A stretch of 64,000 nt of DNA from Burkholderia sp. Bp9142 (GTDB lineage Bacteria > Pseudomonadota > Gammaproteobacteria > Burkholderiales > Burkholderiaceae). Positions 43,975 to 52,140 of this stretch are shown here, piece after piece. The notes under the pieces are model-generated. The model did not search any database. It saw nothing but the letters and a program-made list of their open reading frames with translations, and was not told the origin of the DNA. The DNA is taken from NCBI RefSeq assembly GCF_003853415.1, contig NZ_QTPP01000030.1, positions 34,129-98,128 of the forward strand, in the 5' to 3' direction. Position 1 is the first letter of the stretch; each line of letters starts with the position of its first letter. The position numbers and the translations under genes are program-made.

Positions 43975-44195
43975 CGCGGGCAAGCGGAAGCGCCCGTCGC
44001 TGCCGCCCCCCTTCATGCATCGAAACGAAGCATCCGCGCGCACGCCAGGGTGCGCCGCCCGGCGCGCTGCACCACGACGATGCACCGCGTCTCGCCGATG
44101 CAACGCGAAGCCGCCGGAAACGCGTGCCCGGCGCGGCGCCGGGCCGCGATTGCGCTTATGATGGGCGCCTTGCATTTCGTTCCGGAACCACCTTC

Positions 44196-45044
44196 ATGAC
44201 ATCCGCCGATTACGCCAGCCGCCAACGCGCGATCATTGCCGAACTGAACGTCGCCCCGCACTTCGACGTCGAAGCCGACATCGCCCGCCGCGTCGATTTC
44301 CTCGCGCAGTACCTTCGTTCAACCGGCCTGCGGACCTACGTGCTCGGCATCAGCGGCGGCGTCGATTCGTCGACGGCCGGGCGGCTCGCGCAACTGTCGG
44401 TCGAGCAGCTGCGCGCCGGCGGCTACGACGCCCGCTTCATCGCGATGCGCTTGCCGAACGGGGTGCAGAACGACGAAGCCGATGCGCAGCGCGCGCTCGC
44501 GTTCGTGCGCGCGGACGAGACGTTCACGGTCGACGTGAAGCCGGCCGCCGACGCGATGCTGGCCTCGCTGGTCGCCTCCGGCCACGCGTTCGACAACCCG
44601 GCGCAGCAGGACTTCGTGCACGGCAACATCAAGGCGCGCGAGCGCATGATCGCGCAGTACGCGGTGGCCGGCGCGCGGCGCGGCATCGTGATCGGCACCG
44701 ACCACGCGGCCGAATCGCTGATGGGTTTCTTCACGAAATTCGGCGACGGCGGCGCGGACGTGCTGCCGCTCGCCGGCCTGAGCAAGCGTCGCGTGCGTGC
44801 GGTGGCCCGCGCGCTCGGCGGCGACGAACTGATCGTGATGAAGGTGCCGACGGCCGACCTCGAGGAACTGCGTCCGCTGCGTCCCGACGAGCACGCGTAC
44901 GGCGTCACCTACGACGAGATCGACGATTTCCTCGAAGGCAAGACCGTCGCCGACACCGTGTACGAAACGGTGCTGCGCTTCTACGACGGTTCGCGCCACA
45001 AGCGCGCGCTGCCGTACACGCCGTTCGACTGGCCGGCCGCGTAA
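44196..45044 (+). CDS. nadE: Ammonia-dependent NAD+ synthetase
   Basis: A 282-residue enzyme catalysing the last step of NAD synthesis, amidation of deamido-NAD with ATP and ammonia. The PP-loop SGGVDSSTAGRLAQLS lies near residue 50. RLPNGVQNDEADAQRAL, NIKARERMIAQYAVAG and GTDHAAESLMGFFTKFGDGGADVLPLAGL with KRRVRAVARALG are the substrate-binding stretches of the short E. coli-type NadE. No glutaminase (CN-hydrolase) domain is present, so it uses free ammonia. The ATG at 44196 matches the family start. Confidence 0.94.
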   Translation: MTSADYASRQRAIIAELNVAPHFDVEADIARRVDFLAQYLRSTGLRTYVLGISGGVDSSTAGRLAQLSVEQLRAGGYDARFIAMRLPNGVQNDEADAQRALAFVRADETFTVDVKPAADAMLASLVASGHAFDNPAQQDFVHGNIKARERMIAQYAVAGARRGIVIGTDHAAESLMGFFTKFGDGGADVLPLAGLSKRRVRAVARALGGDELIVMKVPTADLEELRPLRPDEHAYGVTYDEIDDFLEGKTVADTVYETVLRFYDGSRHKRALPYTPFDWPAA

Positions 45045-45068
45045 GCCGGCCGCTACGGCCGAAACACC

Positions 45069-45102
45069 GCGCCGCGCGAACCGTAACGGTTGCGCGCGGC
45101 GC
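45069..45102. terminator. Hairpin between convergent nadE and S10 peptidase genes
   Basis: GCGCCGCGCGAACCG pairs with CGGTTGCGCGCGGCGC with one bulged base and a tight 3-nt loop, 24 bp past the nadE stop and 17 bp past the opposing stop. There is no T-run, but the stem is long. Confidence 0.5.
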
Positions 45103-45119
45103 GGGCACGACGGGCAGCG

Positions 45120-46796
45120 CTACGCGTGCCCGCCCGTCTTCCCCGCCTGCAGTGCGCGAATCCGCATCCGCGCACCCGTATCGCTGACCGTCGCGTCGTA
45201 CATCGTCGCGAGATCGCGCTTGAGCGCGGTGCGCGAACCGCCGTCGAGATACACCATGTGCCCGGACGGATAGAAGCGCGCGGACAGGTTCTGCCGCACC
45301 TTCTGATCCTCGAGCGGCATCTGCTGCAGGTCGATCACGGTCTGGTAGAACGGTGTGACGAAATCGTACAAGCCGTTCGCCGACAGCACCTTCAGGTCGA
45401 CGTTCAACGCCATCACCGCGGCGAGATCGCCCGCCGTGTAGAGGATCACGTTCCCCTTCGCATCGATGCCCTGCTGCGCGCCGGTCGGGTCGACATGGCT
45501 GAAGTCCCAGTTCCGGAATGCCTGGTCGTTCAGGTCCGTGAACGCGGAGTTCGACGTGAACTTCAGCTGCTCGTTCAGGTAGCTGTTCCACATCGCCGTG
45601 TAGACGCCCGTCACGGCCGTCATCGTCGGATCGTTGCCGCCCGAGTTCGGATCGATCTTGCCGGCGATACCGGTCGAGATCGCCGTCACGCGGCCGTCGT
45701 ACGAACCGAGCGCCAGCCCCTGCGCCTGCAGCAGCGTCGTCAGGAACAGCGAATTGCCGCGCGCGTTGTAAGCCGCGATGTCGAGCCCCCACGTCTGCAG
45801 CGTCGCCGTGTCGATGCCCGTGTAGTCCGCCAGCTTCCGCACGGCGGCCGGGTCGGCATGCGGCACCTTGCGCAACGCAGTCAGGTAGTCGGTGCGCGCG
45901 AACTGCGCGACTTCCTCGACAAACGCGCCGAGATCGGCCGGCGCCGGCTCGACGCCGAGCTTCTTGTGATACCACGCGTCGGCCGCCGCGGTCGGCAGCG
46001 CGCCGACCGGGTTGCCGGCCTGCCGGTAATCGAGGATCGACGACTGCAGCGTGACGCCGTTCAGGTCGACGCCATCCTCGTGCAGCTTGTACGCGAGCAC
46101 GCAGCTGCGCGCGGTGCCATACGACTCGCCGAACAGGTATTTCGGCGAATTCCAGCGGTTGTTCTTCGTCAGGTAGCGCTTGATGAACTGCTTCAGCGAA
46201 TCCGCGTCCTGGTCGACGCCCCAGAAATTGCGGTTCCGGTTCGGCGCGACGGCCGCCGAATAGCCGGTGCCGACCGGATTGATGAACACCAGGTCACTGT
46301 GGTCGATCATGCTGTCCGGGTTGTCTTCCATCTGGTACGGCGCGGGCGGCGTGAACCCCGGCATCGACGTCCTGATGCGCTTCGGCGCGAACGAGCCGAG
46401 CAGCACGAACACCGACGACGAGCCGGGCCCGCCGTTGTAGAAGAACGTGACGGGTCGCGTTTCCTCCTTCGCGCCGTCGGCCGTGAACGCGACGTAGAAG
46501 ATCTTCGCGGCCGGCTGCGAACTGCTCGGGTCGACCGTCACGAGATGGCCGACCGTCGCCGTGTACGCGATCCGCTTGCCGTCGATCAGGATCGTGTGAT
46601 GCGTGATCGCGGCCGCTTCGGTCGTGTCGGTCACCGAGTCGTCGGGGCCGTTGCCGTACGCGACCGGATCGAAGAACGGCTGGTCGCGGCCGTGGCTCAG
46701 CGCGACAGGATGGATGGTCGGCGGCACGCCATGCGAATGGTGGTCGCCGTGATGCAGCGGATACACGCCGCCGGAAGATGCGGAATCGTTGCCCAT
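45120..46796 (-). CDS. Serine carboxypeptidase-like peptidase (family S10)
   Basis: A 558-residue alpha/beta-hydrolase carboxypeptidase, active at acid pH in characterised S10 relatives. FFYNGGPGSSSVFVLLGSFAP near residue 105 is the family oxyanion region, FGESYGTARSC near 215 holds the catalytic serine, LSANGLYDFVTPF the aspartate and FYPSGHMVYLD near 525 the histidine. The ATG at 46796 follows CCAGGAGCAGCACG. The N-terminus (MGNDSASSGGVYPLHHGDHH) is His-rich and has no signal peptide, unusual for an S10 enzyme. It follows the S53 peptidase gene by 73 bp in the same direction, so endo- and exopeptidase could be co-produced. Confidence 0.87.
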   Translation of the reverse strand: MGNDSASSGGVYPLHHGDHHSHGVPPTIHPVALSHGRDQPFFDPVAYGNGPDDSVTDTTEAAAITHHTILIDGKRIAYTATVGHLVTVDPSSSQPAAKIFYVAFTADGAKEETRPVTFFYNGGPGSSSVFVLLGSFAPKRIRTSMPGFTPPAPYQMEDNPDSMIDHSDLVFINPVGTGYSAAVAPNRNRNFWGVDQDADSLKQFIKRYLTKNNRWNSPKYLFGESYGTARSCVLAYKLHEDGVDLNGVTLQSSILDYRQAGNPVGALPTAAADAWYHKKLGVEPAPADLGAFVEEVAQFARTDYLTALRKVPHADPAAVRKLADYTGIDTATLQTWGLDIAAYNARGNSLFLTTLLQAQGLALGSYDGRVTAISTGIAGKIDPNSGGNDPTMTAVTGVYTAMWNSYLNEQLKFTSNSAFTDLNDQAFRNWDFSHVDPTGAQQGIDAKGNVILYTAGDLAAVMALNVDLKVLSANGLYDFVTPFYQTVIDLQQMPLEDQKVRQNLSARFYPSGHMVYLDGGSRTALKRDLATMYDATVSDTGARMRIRALQAGKTGGHA

Positions 46797-46869
46797 CGTG
46801 CTGCTCCTGGAGGTGAAAAAAGACGCGGGCAGGAAACCCGCGTCGCCTGGAAAGGCAGGTGCCGGCGCG

Positions 46870-48471
46870 TCAGCTCGACGGCTTGCGCGCGAGGATCGCC
46901 GCGAGTTTCGCGCCGTCGGGGCTGCCGAGGCCCGTGCACGCGTCCCAGCCGGACGCGGCCGCATACGTGCCGTTCGAGCCTTTGGTGATGTCGCGCAATG
47001 CGCCGGGATTCTTGTACAGCGCGGGATTGATCCAGCCGGCCGAGGCGCCGGCCGCCGCACTCGCCGCCGCGTTGATCCGTGCGATCAGCGCGGCCCACAA
47101 CGGCGCGACCGCGCTCGTGCCGCCCATCACCGCGGGCGTGCCCGCGACCGACACCTCATAGCCCGTTTGCGGCGATGCGTCGCCGGCCACGTCGGGCACG
47201 CCGCGCTTCGCGAGCGGCGTGTGGCTGCCGTCGGCGAGCGCGACGGTCAGCCCCTGCTGCCAGGCCGGCACGTCGAACATCGTGCTGACGCCGCCGCCGC
47301 CCGCCCCGCCACCCGCCGCCTCGTCGTTCCACGTGACCTCGCCGCGAATGCCCTGCCCCGGCAGCGCGTCGAGCTGCGTACCGCCGCAGCCGAGCACGTA
47401 CGGGCTCGACGCGGGGAAGTCGACGTGATCGGCGCCGTCCTGCAGCCCGTCGCCCGAGCCGCTGTCGCCCGACGCCGCGCACACCGTGATCCCCTGCGCG
47501 GCGGCCGCCTGCAGCACGCGGTTGAACGCGTGCGCCGACTGCGCCTGCCAGATCGCTTCCGGTCCGCCCCAGCTGATCGAGATCACCGAAGGCCGGTTGG
47601 TCTTGTCGGTGACGGCCGCGTTGACGGCCTGGATGAAGCCCGCGTCGCTGTTCGGCGCGAAGTAGACCGCGATCTTCGCGGCCGGCGCGATCGCGCCGGC
47701 GATCTCGATGTCGAGCGCGACTTCGCCGTCCGGGCCGTTCGCGTCGCCGGTCGGCGTATTGCGGCCGGTGCCGACGTTCACGTCGACGAGCGTCGGCGGC
47801 GTGCCGATCCCGAGCCCGTGGAAATATTGCTGGATATCGGCCGCGCGATAGCCGCCGCCGAGTTCGACGATCGCGATGCATTGCCCGGCGCCGTCGCCGG
47901 CCGGAAAGCCGTAAAGCGAAGCGAGTTGCGGCGGCGTGAAGGTGACGGCCGTGGCGCCGCGCGCAGGCCTGAACGGCGGGCGCAGCCGGAAGTGCGGCCG
48001 CGCCTGCGGGCGGCTGTCGAGACCGAGCACGGCCGTCACCGCATCGCCGAGTTCGTCCGGCAGCGAGATCGGGCCCGAGCGGCCGCGGTACTGGCCGATC
48101 GCGCGATGCTCGAAACGCTCGAGCTTCACGCTGAATGCCGCCTCGAACTGCTGGATCGTGCCGGACAGCACGACGACGCTTTCGACCGGATCGACGCGAT
48201 CGACCGTCAGTTGATGACGGCGCGCGAAATCCTCGGTCTTGCGAATGTCGTCGGGATTGGCGGAGAAACGCTGTGCGAAGGCTTCGCGCGACAGCGGTGT
48301 TGCGTTCGCGTCACCGGTGGCGAGCTGGTGGACCAATGTATCGAGTTGCCCTTCTTCCTGCCGCCGCAACATGATCGTGACGTGGATGCGTTCTGCCGGA
48401 TCGCACTGACCGAGACACTTCGACTCGGCGACGATGCGAGGTTCACGGTCGGCTTGAAGATGCCTTGCCAT
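46870..48471 (-). CDS. Sedolisin/kumamolisin-like acid peptidase (family S53) with pro-domain
   Basis: A 533-residue pro-enzyme. The propeptide (about residues 30-165) includes REAFAQRFSANPDDIRKTEDFARRH and SVVVLSGTIQQFEAAFSVKLERF, typical of the kumamolisin activation domain. The catalytic part has the Glu-x3-Asp pair in DGEVALDIEIAGA, the oxyanion aspartate in AASGDSGSGDG and the serine in MGGTSAVAPLWAAL. The calcium-site ending is DITKGSNGTY...ASGWDACTGLGSP. The start at 48471 has AAGGAGGGTCTGAAC upstream. No hydrophobic signal peptide precedes the propeptide. It is the first gene of the pair with the S10 peptidase. Confidence 0.9.
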   Translation of the reverse strand: MARHLQADREPRIVAESKCLGQCDPAERIHVTIMLRRQEEGQLDTLVHQLATGDANATPLSREAFAQRFSANPDDIRKTEDFARRHQLTVDRVDPVESVVVLSGTIQQFEAAFSVKLERFEHRAIGQYRGRSGPISLPDELGDAVTAVLGLDSRPQARPHFRLRPPFRPARGATAVTFTPPQLASLYGFPAGDGAGQCIAIVELGGGYRAADIQQYFHGLGIGTPPTLVDVNVGTGRNTPTGDANGPDGEVALDIEIAGAIAPAAKIAVYFAPNSDAGFIQAVNAAVTDKTNRPSVISISWGGPEAIWQAQSAHAFNRVLQAAAAQGITVCAASGDSGSGDGLQDGADHVDFPASSPYVLGCGGTQLDALPGQGIRGEVTWNDEAAGGGAGGGGVSTMFDVPAWQQGLTVALADGSHTPLAKRGVPDVAGDASPQTGYEVSVAGTPAVMGGTSAVAPLWAALIARINAAASAAAGASAGWINPALYKNPGALRDITKGSNGTYAAASGWDACTGLGSPDGAKLAAILARKPSS

Positions 48472-48729
48472 GTTCAGACCCTCCTTGGTACCGCGTTGCA
48501 CGGAACAGCCAGGAAATCGGACAGGGCCGGCGGGAGACGGTTCCGTTCGGTCAGTCGGTTCGCGGCAGCGCGAAGTTAAGGGAAGTTTAGAACAGTCAGA
48601 TGATTTGCGCGCACGCCGTGCCGTGACGGGGCCGGCGCGCGCAGGCCGGCATTGCGCGCGACCCGCGTTGGTCGGTGCGGTGCACCGCGTGGCCTGTCGG
48701 CCCGCGCGGCAGCGCTGCGATGATGCGGG

Positions 48730-49353
48730 TCAGTCCATCGACAGGCGCAGCGCGAAGCCGATCAGCGCAGCGGAAAACGTCCAGCGCTGCACCGTCTGCG
48801 CGAGCGGATGGGCGCGCATCCACGCCGCGATGCGCGACGCGCCGAACACGCATGCGAGGTCGAAACACACGCCGGTCGCGACGAGCATCGCGCCGAGTTC
48901 GAACATCTGCCACACGACGGGCCCGGCCTCGGGCCGCACGAACTGCGGCAGCAGCACCGAGCAGAACAGCAGCGCCTTCGGGTTCAACAGGTTCGTCAGC
49001 AGCCCCTTGAAGAACGACTGCCGCAGCTCGCCCGGCGCCGCCGCGTCGCCGTCGCCGAGCGCGAACACCGGCGAGCGGAACACCTGGATCGCGACGTACG
49101 CGAGATAGAGCGCACCGCCGTAGCGGATCGCTTCGTACAGCCACGGCGCGCTGCGGATCAGCGCCGCGACGCCGCAGGCGGACAGCGTCACGTGCGCGGT
49201 GCGCGACAGCGACAGGCCGGCCGCCGCCGCCATTCCCGGCCGTACGCCGCGGCCGATGCTGGTCTGCAGCACGAGCGCCATGTCGGGGCCCGGCACTGCA
49301 TAAATGGCCGCCAGCGCGGCAAGATAAATCAACAGCAAGTGCGTGGAAATCAT
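48730..49353 (-). CDS. LysE/RhtB family exporter, Lrp-linked
   Basis: A 207-residue inner-membrane exporter. It contains IYAVPGPDMALVLQTSIGRGVRPGM near residue 18, GALYLAYVAIQVF near 80 and SFFKGLLTNLLNPKALLFCSVLLPQF near 115, all LysE/RhtB hallmarks. GGAGGACGGGGGC precedes the ATG. The divergent Lrp/AsnC gene is a common partner that senses an amino acid and induces the exporter; which amino acid is unknown. Confidence 0.9.
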   Translation of the reverse strand: MISTHLLLIYLAALAAIYAVPGPDMALVLQTSIGRGVRPGMAAAAGLSLSRTAHVTLSACGVAALIRSAPWLYEAIRYGGALYLAYVAIQVFRSPVFALGDGDAAAPGELRQSFFKGLLTNLLNPKALLFCSVLLPQFVRPEAGPVVWQMFELGAMLVATGVCFDLACVFGASRIAAWMRAHPLAQTVQRWTFSAALIGFALRLSMD

Positions 49354-49442
49354 GGTCTGCCCCCGTCCTCCAATGACGTTATGTTGCCGCTGAAGGAGGA
49401 GGGATTATTGGCCATCTTTGGCTCAGGATTGGCGATCCATAG

Positions 49443-49485
49443 CGGAATCCGCCACAATCATGAAATCCAGAAACGGAATCCGCCA
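49443..49485. promoter_or_regulatory. Duplicated 12-bp element CGGAATCCGCCA, Lrp site candidate
   Basis: Exact copies at 49443-49454 and 49474-49485 are 31 bp apart (three helical turns), suiting a wrapped Lrp-type multimer. Each contains the self-complementary GGAATCC. The second ends 2 bp before the Lrp ATG and displaces a normal ribosome site, suggesting autorepression or an unusual translation start. Confidence 0.5.
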
Positions 49486-49487
49486 AC

Positions 49488-49952
49488 ATGACCGAACTCG
49501 ACAAAACCGATCGCGCGATTCTCGCCGCGGTGCAGCGCGACGGCCGCCTGCCGATCGCGCGCCTCGCCGATTCCGTCGGCCTGTCCGAGACGCCGTGCGC
49601 ACGACGCCTGAAACGTCTCGAAAGCGACGGCTACATCGAGCGCTACCGCGCGCAGCTGTCGCGCCAGGCGCTCGGCTTCGGCGTCGTCGCGTTCGTGCTC
49701 GTGCGGTTCGCGACGCACGACCGCAAGGTCGCCGACCGGTTCGAACGGGAAGTGCTCGGCATCGAGCGGATCGTCGCGTGCCACAACGTCGCGGGCACGG
49801 CCGACTACCTGTTGCAGGTGGTCGCGCGCGATCTCGACGACTACGGCACGTTCATTCGCGACTCGCTGCGGATGCTGCCGGGCGTGACGTCGATCGAATC
49901 GGCGCTGTCGCTGCGGGAGGTGAAGCACGACGCGGGGTTGCCGGTGCCGTGA
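49488..49952 (+). CDS. Lrp/AsnC family regulator
   Basis: A 154-residue feast/famine regulator. The helix-turn-helix is at residues 5-55 (LDKTDRAILAAVQRDGRLPIARLADSVGLSETPCARRLKRLE). The RAM ligand domain covers 70-145 (GIERIVACHNVAGTADYLLQVVARDLDDY). It is divergent from the LysE-type exporter gene. The ATG has no recognisable Shine-Dalgarno sequence, being preceded directly by a copy of the 12-bp repeat. Confidence 0.92.
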   Translation: MTELDKTDRAILAAVQRDGRLPIARLADSVGLSETPCARRLKRLESDGYIERYRAQLSRQALGFGVVAFVLVRFATHDRKVADRFEREVLGIERIVACHNVAGTADYLLQVVARDLDDYGTFIRDSLRMLPGVTSIESALSLREVKHDAGLPVP

Positions 49953-50079
49953 TGCCGGCGGCCCCGGACGGAAGGCCGCGCACGACGGACACGCGCCCCG
50001 TCACGTCGACGCGTGTCGATGCCGGCCACGGCGAGGCACGTCGGCGTAACGCTCGTTCAAATTGTTGGCATCGTCGGGC

Positions 50080-50994
50080 CTACGCGACGACGTCAGGCGA
50101 CTGATGCGCGCGCTCGAGATCCTCGAGAAATGCTTCGACGAGCGGATCGCCGCGCCCGTCGCGCGCCACGACCATGTGGAACGTGACGTCATAGCGCAGC
50201 TGATCCGGATTGAGCGGCGCGAGCAGCCCCTGCGCGACATACGGCGCCGCGAAGTGCTGCGGCAGGTAGCCGAGGTGATGGCCTGACAGGATCAGCAGCG
50301 CGACGGCCTCCATGTTGTCGGCGGTCGCGGTCACGCGATCGGGCGTCGTCGACATTTGCGCCTCCGGCAGCGGATACGAGCGCCACGCCCACTCGAATCC
50401 CGCGACGTCGGCCGGCGTCAGCGCGCCGGCGCCCTCGAACAGCGGATGGCCGCGGCCGCAGTAGGCGACCTGCCGCTCGATGAACAGCGGCGTGTAGTGC
50501 AGCGACGGCACGCGATGCCAGAAGTAGCCGACCGCGATCTGGATCTCGTTGCTCAGCAGCTTTTCCTCGAGATCGCCCGGCGCGCGCACCGAGATCGAGA
50601 AGCGCACGGCCTCGTCGCGCGTGCGGAACGCGGCGATCGCCTCGGCGATCCGCGCGTTCTGGCTGACCGGCGTATGGCCGATCAGGCCGATGTTCAGCGT
50701 GCCGACCAATTGGCGGTCCATGTGCCGCGCCGCCATCCCGAATTCGTCGAGCGCGGCAAGCAGCTTGCGGCTCATCGCGTGGAACCGCTCGCCCTTCGGC
50801 GTGAGCCGGAAGCCGCTGCGGCCGCGCTCGCAGAGCCGATAGCCGAGCCGGGTCTCGAGCGACGACAGCTGCGCGCTGATCGTCGACTGGCCGACGTTCA
50901 GCATCGCCTGCGCGGCCGACACGCCGCCCGCGTCGGTGACCGCGAGAAACACGCGGATCAACCGCAGATCGAGGGTCGACAGATTCCCGAGCAC
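50080..50994 (-). CDS. LysR family regulator of the ureohydrolase locus (inferred)
   Basis: A 304-residue LysR protein. The HTH lies at residues 8-65 (LDLRLIRVFLAVTDAGGVSAAQAMLNVGQSTISAQLSSLE). The effector domain starts near residue 95 with LVGTLNIGLIGHTPVSQNARIAEAI. It is divergent from the ureohydrolase gene over 139 bp that contain a perfect 8-4-8 inverted repeat. Ureohydrolase genes with a divergent LysR regulator are known from guanidinobutyrate catabolism in Pseudomonas, which supports the assigned role. Confidence 0.9.
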   Translation of the reverse strand: MLGNLSTLDLRLIRVFLAVTDAGGVSAAQAMLNVGQSTISAQLSSLETRLGYRLCERGRSGFRLTPKGERFHAMSRKLLAALDEFGMAARHMDRQLVGTLNIGLIGHTPVSQNARIAEAIAAFRTRDEAVRFSISVRAPGDLEEKLLSNEIQIAVGYFWHRVPSLHYTPLFIERQVAYCGRGHPLFEGAGALTPADVAGFEWAWRSYPLPEAQMSTTPDRVTATADNMEAVALLILSGHHLGYLPQHFAAPYVAQGLLAPLNPDQLRYDVTFHMVVARDGRGDPLVEAFLEDLERAHQSPDVVA

Positions 50995-51010
50995 GCTATT
51001 CCCCTTCCAT

Positions 51011-51030
51011 ACATCGATGAAAATCGATGT
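51011..51030. promoter_or_regulatory. Inverted repeat ACATCGAT-N4-ATCGATGT, LysR operator candidate
   Basis: A perfect 8-bp inverted repeat separated by GAAA lies 17 bp upstream of the LysR start and about 104 bp upstream of the ureohydrolase ATG. A related half-site TCGAT follows at 51035. Its position suits a LysR recognition site; binding is inferred. Confidence 0.55.
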
Positions 51031-51133
51031 TTACGTCGATATCTTCGCATTCTTCTTTCCGGCGTGACGCGTAAAACTATGTGCCAGGCCGCGTCGCATG
51101 ATACGGCACCCCCACATCGGAAGAGACAAGCCC

Positions 51134-52090
51134 ATGAACGACTCCACCCATTTCCAGCCGCTCGGCGGCAATGAAATGCCGCGCTGCGGCGGCATCGCGA
51201 CGATGATGCGCCTGCCGCACGTGGCGAGCGCCGCAGGCCTCGACGCCTGCTTCGTCGGCGTGCCGTTCGATCTCGGCACCTCCAACCGCACCGGCGCGCG
51301 CTTCGGCCCGCGCCAGATCCGCACCGAATCCGTGCTGCTGCGCCCGTACAACATGGCCACGCGCGCCGCGCCGTTCGATTCGCTGCAGGTCGCCGACATC
51401 GGCGACGTCGCGATCAACCCGTACAACCTGCACGATTCCATCGCGCGCATCGAGGCCGCGTACGACGCGATCCTCGAGCACGACTGCAAGCCGGTCACGC
51501 TCGGCGGCGACCATACGATCGCGCTGCCGATCCTGCACGCGATCCACCGCAAGCACGGCAAGGTGGCATTGATCCACGTCGATGCACACGCCGACGTGAA
51601 CGATACGATGATGGGCGAAAAGATCGCGCACGGCACGCCGTTCCGCCGCGCGGTCGAGGAAGGCCTGCTGCACGGCGACAAGGTCACGCAGATCGGCCTG
51701 CGCGGCACCGGCTACGCCGCCGAGGATTTCGACTGGTGCCGCGAGCAGGGCTTCCGCGTGGTCCAGGCCGAGGAATGCTGGAACAAGTCGCTCGCGCCGC
51801 TGATGGAAGAAGTGCGCGCGCGCGTCGGCGACACGCCCGTCTACATCAGCTTCGACATCGACGGCATCGACCCGGCCTATGCACCGGGCACCGGCACGCC
51901 GGAAATCGCCGGCCTCACGGTGCCGCAGGCGCTCGAGATCATCCGCGGCGCGAAGGGACTGAACATCGTCGGCTGCGATCTCGTCGAAGTCGCGCCGCCG
52001 TACGACCCGTTCGGCACCACGGCCCTGCTCGGCGCGAACCTCGCGTACGAGCTGCTGTGCGTGCTGCCCGGCGTCGCCTACCGCGACTGA
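51134..52090 (+). CDS. Ureohydrolase, guanidinobutyrase/agmatinase type
   Basis: A 318-residue manganese ureohydrolase that releases urea from a guanidino compound. Both metal-ligand sets are present: GGDHTI near residue 132, HVDAHADVND near 155 and SFDIDGIDPAYAPGTGTPE near 240. The opening MNDSTHFQPLGGNEMPRCGGIATMMRLP resembles 4-guanidinobutyrase/3-guanidinopropionase proteins of Pseudomonas more than SpeB agmatinase. The ATG at 51134 follows GGAAGAGA. It is divergent from LysR and followed at 50 bp by a permease, giving a complete uptake-and-hydrolysis unit. The exact guanidino substrate is not certain. Confidence 0.87.
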   Translation: MNDSTHFQPLGGNEMPRCGGIATMMRLPHVASAAGLDACFVGVPFDLGTSNRTGARFGPRQIRTESVLLRPYNMATRAAPFDSLQVADIGDVAINPYNLHDSIARIEAAYDAILEHDCKPVTLGGDHTIALPILHAIHRKHGKVALIHVDAHADVNDTMMGEKIAHGTPFRRAVEEGLLHGDKVTQIGLRGTGYAAEDFDWCREQGFRVVQAEECWNKSLAPLMEEVRARVGDTPVYISFDIDGIDPAYAPGTGTPEIAGLTVPQALEIIRGAKGLNIVGCDLVEVAPPYDPFGTTALLGANLAYELLCVLPGVAYRD

Positions 52091-52140
52091 TCCCGCCCGA
52101 CCTATTCCAAATCAGAGGATTCCAGAGGAGCACAAGACAG

